Under the pieces are notes generated by a model that made no database searches, was not told the origin of the DNA, and was given only the letters and a program-made list of their open reading frames with translations. From contig CAZHBB010000049.1 of assembly GCA_964530185.1 (NCBI GenBank), positions 1 through 20,374 of the forward strand: DNA of 20,374 nt, written 5' to 3'. This stretch comes from PWVB01 sp964530185 (lineage in GTDB: Bacteria; Chloroflexota; Anaerolineae; B4-G1; SLSP01). Positions 7,466 to 15,372 of this stretch are shown here, piece by piece; within the stretch, counting starts at the first letter, position 1, and each line of letters starts with the position of its first letter. The translations under genes were made by a program, and so were the position numbers.

Positions 7466-9133
7466 TTATTTGTTCTCGATGATGGCCCCTCGACTGGCAG
7501 AACTTGCCAGCCGGCTGTAGAGGGCCAGGTACCCACGCTTGAACTTGGGCTCGGGACGTTGCCAGCGCGAGAGTCGCGTGGCAATGACCTCATCGGGCAC
7601 GTGAAGCTGTAGACGACGGTTGGGGATATCAATGGTGATCAGATCACCGTCCTCCACCGCGGCAATAGGGCCGCCTTCGGCAGCCTCTGGTGAGACATGT
7701 CCGACAAAGCAGCCGTTGTTGGTGCCGGAGAAGCGCCCGTCGGTTACTACGGCGGTCTTCAACGCCAACCCCTGTCCGTAGAGCAATTTCATCGCTGTGT
7801 ACATCTCCCGCATGCCGGGGCCCCCTTTGGGGCCCTCGTAACGGATGATGACAACCTCCCCGGCATGGACCTGCCCGGCCATGATGGCCTCATTGGCGGC
7901 TTCCTCTGAATCAAAGCAGCGCGCCTTGCCGGTGAATGTGTGCATCTCCGGTACGATCGCCGCCGGTTTGGTGATGGCGGTGTCAGGGGCGAGGTTGCCG
8001 CGCAACACGGCCAGTCCTCCACCGGCGCTCCAGGGGTCGTCCAATGGACGGATCACCGTGCCGTCGGGATCGGGGGCGTTCACGAGGTTGTCGGCCATGG
8101 TCTTACCTGTAACGGTAAGGGCGTCGCCGTGCAGCATTGGGAGCAGTTGCTTCATGACAGCCGGTACGCCTCCAGCATGGTAGAAGTCAGGGACGTTTGG
8201 GGCGGCGGCAGGAAAGATGCGGGCCAGGTGCGGCGTCGTCCGGCAGATCTCTTCGAACCGATCCATGGACATCTCGCTCCCTGCCTCGTAGGCGATGGCA
8301 GGGAGGTGCAGGGCAACATTGGTAGAGCCTCCGATAGCCGCACTTAGCCGGAGCGCGTTCTCCAGGCTGTGGGGCGTGATGATATCGCGAGCTGTGATCC
8401 CGGCTTTGAGCAACGCCACAATCCGTCGCCCCGCCTCCTGCGCGGAGCGCAGTCGGGCCGCATAGGTGGCGGGGATGTTGGCACTGCCCGGCAGGGTCAT
8501 GCCCAGAGCCTCCGCCAGGCTACACATCGTGTTGGCGGTTCCCAAAAAGGCGCAGGACCCGCAAGTGGGAGTGGCACAGTCTTCCAACGCGCGGTAGGTG
8601 GCCTCATCAATCTTGCCGGCGGTGAGCATGCCCAGTCCTTCCGTCAACGACGTGGTATCTGCGGCGCGTTCGTCAAAGGTGCACCCACCTTCCATGGGTC
8701 CCCCTACCACCATAATGGCTGGGACGCCGATGCGGGCGGCCGCCATTAGCATGCCAGGCACAATCTTATCGCAGGAGGCCAGCAGCACGACGGCATCAAG
8801 GCGATGTGCCTGCACCATCACCTCTACATCATTAGCGATGAGTTCCCGGCTGGGCAGGATGTAGTGCATGCCGTCATGCCCCTGTGCGATACCATCACAC
8901 GCAGCCATGATACCGAACTCGACGGGCGTGCCCCCGGCCTGCAAGATCCCCTGTTTCACGTAGTCGGAAACCAGGTTGAGGTTGTAGTGGCCTGGCACCA
9001 CCCGGTTCCACGAGTTGGCGACGCCGATAAGGGGGCGGGCCAGGTCATAGTCACTGTATCCCATGGATTTCCAGAGTGCACGTTGCATAGACCATTCTGG
9101 TCGTTTGAGGACATCTTTGCTACGCCATGTCAT
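7466..9133 (-). CDS. IlvD/Edd-family iron-sulfur dehydratase
   Basis: A 555-aa dehydratase of the dihydroxy-acid / sugar-acid family, which uses an Fe-S cluster to remove water from 2,3-dihydroxy acids. Motifs: GVANSWNRVVPGHYNLN at 37-53, ACDGIAQGH at 78-86, SCDKIVPGMLMAAAR at 120-134, CGSCAFLGTANTMC at 191-204, GRFSGTNNG near the C-terminus. Cluster ligands are probably C79, C121 and C191 or C194. The N-terminal Cys of the E. coli-type NxxPC motif is replaced by G48, while C79 stands where E. coli IlvD has Asp. I recall this swap from archaeal and clostridial IlvD proteins. GAGGAG lies upstream of the ATG. It could be valine/isoleucine dihydroxy-acid dehydratase, but no other ilv gene is near and it sits inside a diol dehydratase operon, so an aldonate or polyol-acid substrate is at least as likely. 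Confidence 0.88.
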   Translation of the reverse strand: MTWRSKDVLKRPEWSMQRALWKSMGYSDYDLARPLIGVANSWNRVVPGHYNLNLVSDYVKQGILQAGGTPVEFGIMAACDGIAQGHDGMHYILPSRELIANDVEVMVQAHRLDAVVLLASCDKIVPGMLMAAARIGVPAIMVVGGPMEGGCTFDERAADTTSLTEGLGMLTAGKIDEATYRALEDCATPTCGSCAFLGTANTMCSLAEALGMTLPGSANIPATYAARLRSAQEAGRRIVALLKAGITARDIITPHSLENALRLSAAIGGSTNVALHLPAIAYEAGSEMSMDRFEEICRTTPHLARIFPAAAPNVPDFYHAGGVPAVMKQLLPMLHGDALTVTGKTMADNLVNAPDPDGTVIRPLDDPWSAGGGLAVLRGNLAPDTAITKPAAIVPEMHTFTGKARCFDSEEAANEAIMAGQVHAGEVVIIRYEGPKGGPGMREMYTAMKLLYGQGLALKTAVVTDGRFSGTNNGCFVGHVSPEAAEGGPIAAVEDGDLITIDIPNRRLQLHVPDEVIATRLSRWQRPEPKFKRGYLALYSRLASSASRGAIIENK

Positions 9134-9184
9134 GATTTGCTCTCCTCGCGAACTAAGCTTTCGTTCCTGGTCTGGTAATGGCCC

Positions 9185-9209
9185 CGCCGGCGATCTCCCC
9201 TCGCCGGCG
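9185..9209 (-). promoter_or_regulatory. Intercistronic GC-rich hairpin
   Basis: CGCCGGCGA (9185-9193) and TCGCCGGCG (9201-9209) form a perfect 9-bp stem with a 7-base loop, in the 87-base gap between the fused diol dehydratase gene and the IlvD-like gene. There is no T-run on the coding strand, so it is more likely an mRNA stability or processing element, or a partial terminator setting a lower level for the last two genes. Confidence 0.5.
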
Positions 9210-9220
9210 AGATAGCCCTC

Positions 9221-11458
9221 TCACCGCAGCCGCAACTCGCCTGGCGGACGGCCCGGTTCTATGTGTTCGGTCTCTCTGCGGTGCAGTAGAGTTGTCTGCA
9301 CGATCAGCCTGAGGCGGGCTGTGTTGTCGATGCGGACTGGCACCGGCGTGGTCGGGCGGTGCTGCGCATAGCGCGCTGCGTTGCGACCAATCTGTCGGTA
9401 AGTGTCGAGGTCGAGGTTGGGGGCCATGGAGAAGAGCTCGAGGTTCTCCAGAGGTGCCAAATCGTTACGATGGATCACGGTCGTCCCTTTGGATTGGATC
9501 CCGATGGCTACCCCCGAGCCACTGAGTTGGGCGCCAGCGTGTCCAATGAAGGCACAATCAGCAGTGTGGTGGATTCGGATGACGCGCGCCGGAAGTCCTT
9601 CCTCCTGGATACCCTGGATCATGGCCTTCAACACCTCACGCAGATCCAGCCCGCTGAGGGTTTGCTGGATGCTGAGGCCGAACGCAGGACCCACAGCAAT
9701 GATCACCTCGGGTTCAGTGCCTGCCTGCGCCTGGCCGACCTCCTCCAGCCACGGCTCTCGCTCTGTAGCCTCGAGCTCACGCAGGAAGTCGCGCGGGTCC
9801 CAGGCCTGGGGGATGTCCTGGAGCAAAGCCCAGCGGCTGCCCTCTACGCGGTAACCTGTCCCCGGTCCTCGGTAGTCGTTGGGATCAGTCAATGCACTGA
9901 GGACCTTGAACGGCCGGCCTGAGGTTTCGGCGAAAATGGCCGCCGTCTGCAGATAGTCGCCGATCACACGTTGCCGTTGCATCTCGAGGATGTTGGCTGC
10001 AACGTCCTCATAGCCAGCCTGGGCCAGCGCCCGTATGATCTCCAGGACATCAATGGGGCCGTCAAGCAGCATCTGGGCGGCCTTGATGTCGGCGATGCGG
10101 TCTCGGTCGGGCATATCCTCGCTGCTGTAAGCTGTAACGGCCGCGGCCACCTCCTCCTCGGTGATCTCGGCGAAGTCCAGCGCGTCAAATACGGCCTGGA
10201 CAGCCCGGGCGGCGCGTTCTCGCACTTTGAGCACAGTCCCCTCACGCAGCGGGTGGATACCCCCGTCAATCTGCATATCCCGTTGGATGACGTACCAGTC
10301 GTCCAGCTCTGTGACGTCGAAGTTGCCACCGCCGAACATGTTGTCATATCGTGGGATGGCACCATACCCTGAGGTGATGAAGTCGGTGCCCGGGATAAAC
10401 TGTAGCATGAGCTTGGCCGTCTTGCGCATCTCAGAGTGCGAGGCCAGGGCGTCGTTACCTGCCGCGACCTCCAGCCCGAGCATCGCCGCGATGAGGTTTT
10501 CTGCCAGCACGACCCGTACCCCGCCGGGCAGTGATTCGGGTAAGGCAATGCAACTGATTGACCCGTTCTGAGTGCCCTGGCTGCCTGCCCCTCGGGTGAC
10601 CAATAGACAGCGAGCCTCCAGGTAGAGCATGGACTTCCCCTCAGCGTGACCCATCAGCGCTTCGGATCCCGTACCTGAGGTGAAACGTGTCTTTACGCCA
10701 CGGCTGGCGTAGGCGGAGGCCAGAAACGCCTTGGACCATGGTGTGTCGTCACCGTCGATAAACGCACCTTCTGTGCCGTAGACTGACAATGTCTCTGAGT
10801 AGCTGGTCAGTCCTCGGAATCCCAGCCGCAGATTGGTGGCTTCCTCGACTGAACATTGGGTCAGGACACCGCCCCGACCTGCCTGTGACCCCACAAGGAT
10901 AGCCAGCGCGTTGAGAGGGGCGTAACGACTGACGCCGACGGTAGTCTCTATCTCACGAAAGCCACGTAAGGCGGCCTCGGCTGCGTCCGCTGCCAGAAGC
11001 GCTGGGTGTTCCTTGCGGTTCGTCACGTGTGCCTGATTGGCCGGTGTGCGGCGAGCGCGCATCTTTGACAGCGCGATCATCATCTCCAGCACGTTCATCT
11101 GCTGCACGATCTCTACCAACTTGGCTGCCGTGCAGCCCCGTGTGATTTCGAGGACCTCATGACGGGGTATGTTAATGTCCACGAGCATGTGGGCGATCTC
11201 CCGGGAGGGCATTGCCATGGCCTGGGGGGCTGCCTCCAGATCGATGCTGTGCCTGGCAATGAAGTGGTCGATGAGGTCGAAGTCAGCGGCTGGCACTCCA
11301 TCCATCTCGGTGATGCGCCTTTCCTCGATGCGCAGGCTGGGCTGGGGGTCAAAGGGGCTGCCTACGGCCACCAGACCTGCCTCGGGCCAGGGCTTGATAA
11401 AGGTCTCGCGGTTCACGGGACGGTTCTGGCGCACGTGCTGACGCTTTGATGTGGTCAC
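9221..11458 (-). CDS. pduCD: Fused large+medium subunits of B12-dependent diol dehydratase
   Basis: Adenosylcobalamin-dependent diol/glycerol dehydratase turns 1,2-diols or glycerol into aldehydes by a radical mechanism. PduC and PduD, normally two proteins of about 554 and 224 aa, are joined here in one 745-aa chain: PduC-like 1-560, linker about 561-582, PduD-like 583-745 (RVIRIHHTADCAF at 625-637, GVAIGIQSKGTTVIHRNDL at 649-667). Active-site residues of the Klebsiella enzyme are kept with an offset of one: H144, E171, E222, Q297, D336, S302 and S363. Klebsiella Q336 is A337 here. I chose the GTG at 11458: GAGGAG lies nine bases upstream and the protein then begins like PduC. The upstream extension of the frame runs into the glucosidase gene. 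It starts 13 bases after the glucosidase stop. PduE is two genes downstream. No PduGH reactivase is in the window. Confidence 0.9.
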   Translation of the reverse strand: MTTSKRQHVRQNRPVNRETFIKPWPEAGLVAVGSPFDPQPSLRIEERRITEMDGVPAADFDLIDHFIARHSIDLEAAPQAMAMPSREIAHMLVDINIPRHEVLEITRGCTAAKLVEIVQQMNVLEMMIALSKMRARRTPANQAHVTNRKEHPALLAADAAEAALRGFREIETTVGVSRYAPLNALAILVGSQAGRGGVLTQCSVEEATNLRLGFRGLTSYSETLSVYGTEGAFIDGDDTPWSKAFLASAYASRGVKTRFTSGTGSEALMGHAEGKSMLYLEARCLLVTRGAGSQGTQNGSISCIALPESLPGGVRVVLAENLIAAMLGLEVAAGNDALASHSEMRKTAKLMLQFIPGTDFITSGYGAIPRYDNMFGGGNFDVTELDDWYVIQRDMQIDGGIHPLREGTVLKVRERAARAVQAVFDALDFAEITEEEVAAAVTAYSSEDMPDRDRIADIKAAQMLLDGPIDVLEIIRALAQAGYEDVAANILEMQRQRVIGDYLQTAAIFAETSGRPFKVLSALTDPNDYRGPGTGYRVEGSRWALLQDIPQAWDPRDFLRELEATEREPWLEEVGQAQAGTEPEVIIAVGPAFGLSIQQTLSGLDLREVLKAMIQGIQEEGLPARVIRIHHTADCAFIGHAGAQLSGSGVAIGIQSKGTTVIHRNDLAPLENLELFSMAPNLDLDTYRQIGRNAARYAQHRPTTPVPVRIDNTARLRLIVQTTLLHRRETEHIEPGRPPGELRLR

Positions 11459-11471
11459 AGCGTTTCTCTCC

Positions 11472-13955
11472 TCATACCAACTGTAAGGCACCCTGCAACC
11501 GAATGTCCCTGGAAGAGCTTCCCACCAGAATGTCGAAGGCTCCTGGCTCCACAACCCAATCTTTGGCCTGGTAGGGGTCGTAGAAGGCGAAGGCGCGAGC
11601 GTCGAGCAGGAAGGTCACACGCGTGCTTTCTCCGGGGTTGAGGCGCACCTTTCGGAAACCTTTGAGCTCCTTGACCGGCCGCTCGAGGCTGGCCTCATGA
11701 TCGGTGACGTAGAGCTGGATCACCTCCTGGCCAGCGACAGCGCCGGTGTTTGTCACCGTCACGGCTACTTCGACCGACTCGCCACAGGGGGCCTGTGCGG
11801 GTACCTCGAGGTCATGGTACTCGAAGGTCGTGTAAGAAAGGCCAAACCCAAAGGGGAAGAGTGGGTCGATCCCTGTCCTGTCATAGTAGCGGTAGCCTAC
11901 GAAAATTCCCTCTCCGTAGCGGACCTGGCGTGTGCCTGGGTAATTCAAGAAGGTTGGGTTATCCTCGTAGCGCCGTGGGAACGTCACTGGAAGTTTGCCT
12001 GAGGGGGTCACGTCGCCAGCCAGGATACGGGCGATGGCATGTCCTCCCTCCTGACCTGGATAGTAGGCCAGGAGCACTGCGGCTACTTCTTCGATCCATG
12101 GCATTTCGACGGGCGCTCCGCAGTTCAATACGACGATCGTGCGTGGATTTGCAGCGGCTACCGCATGGATCAGTTCGTCCTGCGGCCCTGGCAGCGTCAT
12201 GTCGGGACGGTCGTACCCTTCGCTCTCGAAGCCCTGAGGCATTCCGGCAAAGACCACAGCCACATCTGAATCGCGCGCGAGGGCTACAGCGCGGGCAAGC
12301 CGATTGTCATCCTCCGGCAGGGGCTCGTAGCGTGCCAGAACCCGCAGCTCGCGAGGGCCGGACTCAACAGGCGCGACGTAATCTACGCGCAGCCGATATA
12401 CGCGTCCAGCATCCAGCACGAGGTAGGTCGTGGCCTCGCTGCTTTGATGTGTCTCGCCTGGGGAATCCGCTGTGGTATCCAGGATCAGTTTGTCGTCGAC
12501 AAATAGCCGAAGCATACCATTGGTGCGCAACCGGAGGTGATAGCGTCCACTTATCTCCGGCCGATAAGCTCCTTCCCAGCGTGCCGAGAAGCCGCGCTCT
12601 GGTACACCTTGCGGCGTGTGCAGGTACCACTCGTCGAGATAGGGGTCCACGCGCTCTGCCAGGACATCGCCGGAGAAGTCCGGGGTGCGGTAGAACCGGC
12701 CCAGGAATCCGATCTGCTGTTTCTCTCCTATCGGAACGTTGGGTTTTAGGGCCGGCGGTGCTACGGTGTTGTCGCAGCCCTGAGCGTACTCTATGTGCAT
12801 GTTGTCACCGAAGCGCGCTCTCAGGCCCTCCAGCGGACTCACGCGGTAGGGCGGCTCCAGATAGGAGCTGCCTCCTCCGCCTATGCGGGCTTCGGCGGCG
12901 TTGGGACCAATGACAGCCAGCCTGGATACGTCTTTGAGGGGCAGGACCCCACCGTCGTTCTTCAGCAGTGTGATGGAGGCCTCAGCCAGTTCGCGGGCCA
13001 GGGCCTGGTGGGCCGGTGTGTTGACCTCACCAGGAGATGGTGCCGCCTCGTTCATCTTGCCAGAGCGGAACAGCATGCGCAGAACTCGACGGACCGCGGC
13101 ATCGATGGTGGATTCCTCCACCTGCCAATTGCGTACAGCCTCGACCAGGAGGCGCCCGTAGTATTTCGCCGGGCCGGGCATTTCGATGTCCAGTCCGCCG
13201 CTGACTGACTCGACGATAGTGTGATTGGCACCCCAGTCAGAGATCACCACGCCTTCAAACCCCCATTCGTCGCGCAGGATCTTATTGAGTAGGTACGCAT
13301 GTTGGCTGGCATAGATTCCGTTGATACGATTGTAAGCGCACATCACAGTCCAGGGTTGGGCCTCCTTGACGATCGCCTCGAACTGCGCCAGGTAGATCTC
13401 GCGCAAGGTCCGTTCGTCCACCACGGAATCCCCGCGAAAGCGCTCGGTCTCCTGGTTGTTGCATGCGTAGTGCTTGAGGGAAGCGCCAATCCCTTTGCTC
13501 TGCACCCCTGTCACCCAGGCGATGCCAATCCGCCCAGCCAGATAGGGGTCCTCCGAATAGCTTTCGAAGTTTCGGCCGGCCAGCGGTGTGCGCATGATAT
13601 TGACGCAGGGTCCCAAAAGGATGTCGCAGCCCATCGCCCGGGTCTCCTCAGCCAGCGCGGCCCCAACTCGCTCGATGAGCCCTGGATCCCAGCTCGCGGC
13701 CATTGAGATCCCGGTTGGGAAAGAAGTGGCTGGGCCGCTGATCCGTTCAGGCCCTGTATGGTTGGCCCGGACACCATGAGGCCCGTCGGTCATGGTTAAC
13801 GAGGGGATGCCAAGCCGTTCGATGGAGACGGTCTGCCAGGCGTTTTTCCCGGAGAGCAGGGAGACTTTCTCCTCTAAAGTCATCTGTGTCAGAAGTTCCT
13901 CGATACGGGCCTCGATCTGCGCCGGATCAAGTGGTGTGGATAAGTTGCTCGCCAT
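11472..13955 (-). CDS. GH3 beta-glucosidase with PA14 insert
   Basis: An 827-aa glycoside hydrolase family 3 enzyme that releases terminal beta-linked sugars. N-terminal GH3 barrel about 20-300, with LTMTDGPHGVRA near 53-64 and the nucleophile D240 in VISDWGAN. GH3 C-terminal domain from about 325, interrupted by a PA14 lectin-like insert at about 408-545 (RWEGAYRPEISGRYHLRL, then FVDDKLILDT), and resuming with ESEGYDRPDMTLPG (577-590), which holds the likely acid/base Glu. A fibronectin III-like domain ends the protein (about 725-800). This is the layout of PA14-bearing GH3 glucosidases such as the Kluyveromyces enzyme. I chose the second ATG (13955) because AAGGAG lies six bases before it; an ATG at 13973 would place that site inside the gene. 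No signal peptide is visible, so it probably works in the cytosol on imported glycosides. First gene of the operon. Confidence 0.9.
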   Translation of the reverse strand: MASNLSTPLDPAQIEARIEELLTQMTLEEKVSLLSGKNAWQTVSIERLGIPSLTMTDGPHGVRANHTGPERISGPATSFPTGISMAASWDPGLIERVGAALAEETRAMGCDILLGPCVNIMRTPLAGRNFESYSEDPYLAGRIGIAWVTGVQSKGIGASLKHYACNNQETERFRGDSVVDERTLREIYLAQFEAIVKEAQPWTVMCAYNRINGIYASQHAYLLNKILRDEWGFEGVVISDWGANHTIVESVSGGLDIEMPGPAKYYGRLLVEAVRNWQVEESTIDAAVRRVLRMLFRSGKMNEAAPSPGEVNTPAHQALARELAEASITLLKNDGGVLPLKDVSRLAVIGPNAAEARIGGGGSSYLEPPYRVSPLEGLRARFGDNMHIEYAQGCDNTVAPPALKPNVPIGEKQQIGFLGRFYRTPDFSGDVLAERVDPYLDEWYLHTPQGVPERGFSARWEGAYRPEISGRYHLRLRTNGMLRLFVDDKLILDTTADSPGETHQSSEATTYLVLDAGRVYRLRVDYVAPVESGPRELRVLARYEPLPEDDNRLARAVALARDSDVAVVFAGMPQGFESEGYDRPDMTLPGPQDELIHAVAAANPRTIVVLNCGAPVEMPWIEEVAAVLLAYYPGQEGGHAIARILAGDVTPSGKLPVTFPRRYEDNPTFLNYPGTRQVRYGEGIFVGYRYYDRTGIDPLFPFGFGLSYTTFEYHDLEVPAQAPCGESVEVAVTVTNTGAVAGQEVIQLYVTDHEASLERPVKELKGFRKVRLNPGESTRVTFLLDARAFAFYDPYQAKDWVVEPGAFDILVGSSSRDIRLQGALQLV

Positions 13956-13997
13956 GGTATTCTCCTTGTGCATGCTGGGTAATTCGTGTTAAGTTCC

Positions 13998-14026
13998 AGT
14001 ATATCCAAAGGCTGTAAGGTACAAAA
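13998..14026 (-). promoter_or_regulatory. Probable promoter of the glucosidase / diol dehydratase operon
   Basis: On the minus strand TATACT (14003-13998) lies about 43 bases before the glucosidase start. Upstream are TTTTGT at 17-base spacing (14026-14021) or TTGTAC at 15-base spacing (14024-14019). The -10 is good and the -35 only fair, in a locally AT-richer stretch. No clear operator palindrome overlaps it. Confidence 0.5.
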
Positions 14027-14613
14027 TGACGACGAGGAAGGACGCGGTCGGCGACTGGCCAATAGAGTTCATCGCCAATACGGGCTACTCAAAAAAGTGA
14101 TTGGAGGTGATGAGATCGCCCACAATGGACATCGACGGCCCTGCTGTTTGTGACATGGTGACCTCGAGGACTTTTCCTACGGGCTGTCTGAAAAACGCCT
14201 GGCGCGGCGGAGACGGGGTGGCAGGGGTACCGTGACCGTGTTGCTCCGCTACTTCTCGATAGATAGCACGGGTCCCTGAAACGTGCAACTCACTGCGCTG
14301 TCCCCGTTCCCTTCCACAAATCAATGGGCTAAAAGAGTTAGGGTCATAACGTCCCCGAGGGTAGCCTTTACACCGGAAGGACCGCAGACAATCATTGCCC
14401 ACTGTCCCGTTGACGAGATGAGCAGGTCAGTTATGCTAGGTGGCTGGGGTTGCCCATCGGAATTTCTGCGGTTTACTATCGGCGGGCACAGGCTCCCCTG
14501 GATGAGGGGACTGTGCAGCCAGGGTCTGTGTACCGCGTTGGTGGCGGTGGGCCGCCAGCGTGCTGGGCCACTGTGTGGTCACAATCTTTTGCAGGTAAAA
14601 GGAGACGGATCGT
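14027..14613. other. Long divergent intergenic region, no gene recognised
   Basis: Nearly 590 bases between the glucosidase operon promoter and the ThuA-like gene. The longest open frame (14085-14402, minus, 105 aa from a GTG) has no recognised motif and no clear ribosome site. A small hairpin TGGCGG-TGGG-CCGCCA is at 14542-14557, and CCCTGG/CCAGGG and CCCC/GGGG pairs lie near 14500-14535. The ThuA promoter candidate is inside. The region is long enough for regulatory sites for both directions or a small RNA, or it may be the remains of a lost gene. Confidence 0.4.
14410..14437 (+). promoter_or_regulatory. Candidate promoter for the ThuA-like operon
   Basis: TTGACG (14410-14415) and TATGCT (14432-14437) with 16 bases between them resemble a sigma70 promoter. 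Transcription would begin near 14444 and give a leader of about 170 bases that includes the 14542-14557 hairpin. The long leader leaves room for RNA-level control, but I recognise no riboswitch. Confidence 0.5.
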
Positions 14614-15351
14614 ATGGGTACTGTAAGAGTGACGGTGTGGAATGAGTTTCGACATGAGAAGACGCACGAAGCGGTGGCAAAGGTCTACCCCGATGGCATG
14701 CACCAGGTCATCGCTGGCTTCCTGCGCGAGGCGGGCTTTGAGGTGAGGACGGCGACGCTCGACGAGCCGGAACATGGCCTGACGGAGGAAGTCCTGGCGT
14801 CCACTGATGTCCTGATCTGGTGGGGACATATGGCGCACGCCGAGGTCAAGGATGAGATCGTGGATCGGGTGCAGCAGCGGGTGTTGGAGGGCATGGGGCT
14901 GATTGTGCTGCACTCCGGTCACTTCTCGAAGATCTTCCGGCGGTTGATGGGTACTACCTGCAACCTGAAGTGGCGTGAGATCGGGGAGAAGGAGCGCATC
15001 TACGTGATTGAGCCCGGCCATCCCATCGCCCAGGGCCTCGGTGAGTACTTCGAGGTCCCTCATGCCGAGATGTATGGCGAGCGTTTTGACATTCCGGCGC
15101 CGGATACCCTGGTGTTCGTGAGCTGGTTCCAGGGAGGCGAGGTTTTCCGCAGCGGCTGTTGCTACCATCGGGGCGCAGGCAAGGTTTTCTATTTCCGACC
15201 CGGGCACGAGACCTACCCGATCTTTTATCAGCCGGAGATTCAACGTGTACTGATCAACGCGGTGCGCTGGGCTGCGCCCACTGGGGGGCCGACGGTGACG
15301 TTCGGCCATCGGCCAGAGCCGTTTGAGGCGGTCACGCCCTATGAAGGCTGA
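14614..15351 (+). CDS. ThuA-like domain protein
   Basis: A 245-aa protein of the ThuA family (glutamine amidotransferase-like fold), named after a rhizobial trehalose-use gene and usually found with Gfo/Idh oxidoreductases. Visible features are VWNEFRHEKTHEAVAKVYPDG at 8-28, DVLIWWGHMAHAEV near 65-78, GLIVLHSGHFSKIF near 94-107, and PGHETYPIFYQPEIQRVLINAVRW near the C-terminus. The class I amidotransferase Cys is replaced by His-Ser-Gly-His, as is normal for ThuA, so no glutaminase role is implied. ThuA has been linked to handling 3-keto disaccharides made by its dehydrogenase partner; the true reaction here is unproven. The start has AAGGAG about nine bases upstream. The next gene follows within about 20 bases. 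Confidence 0.85.
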   Translation: MGTVRVTVWNEFRHEKTHEAVAKVYPDGMHQVIAGFLREAGFEVRTATLDEPEHGLTEEVLASTDVLIWWGHMAHAEVKDEIVDRVQQRVLEGMGLIVLHSGHFSKIFRRLMGTTCNLKWREIGEKERIYVIEPGHPIAQGLGEYFEVPHAEMYGERFDIPAPDTLVFVSWFQGGEVFRSGCCYHRGAGKVFYFRPGHETYPIFYQPEIQRVLINAVRWAAPTGGPTVTFGHRPEPFEAVTPYEG

Positions 15352-15372
15352 GCTGTGGTGAGGGCTGAGCAT

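Noticed and set aside
9359..9922. 187-aa plus-strand frame opposite the diol dehydratase gene
   Set aside because: It is an antisense shadow of the conserved PduD-like coding sequence in GC-rich DNA.
7056..11458. Propanediol-use microcompartment locus
   Set aside because: No shell protein, reactivase, aldehyde dehydrogenase or phosphotransacylase is in the window; only the dehydratase subunits are.
11459..11554. 32-residue N-terminal extension of the fused diol dehydratase
   Set aside because: It overlaps the glucosidase 3' end, has no family similarity, and a good ribosome site precedes the GTG at 11458.
14085..14402. 105-aa minus-strand open frame in the divergent region
   Set aside because: It has no motif and no ribosome site, and its composition is unlike the neighbouring genes. 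A transposase relic was considered but nothing matches.
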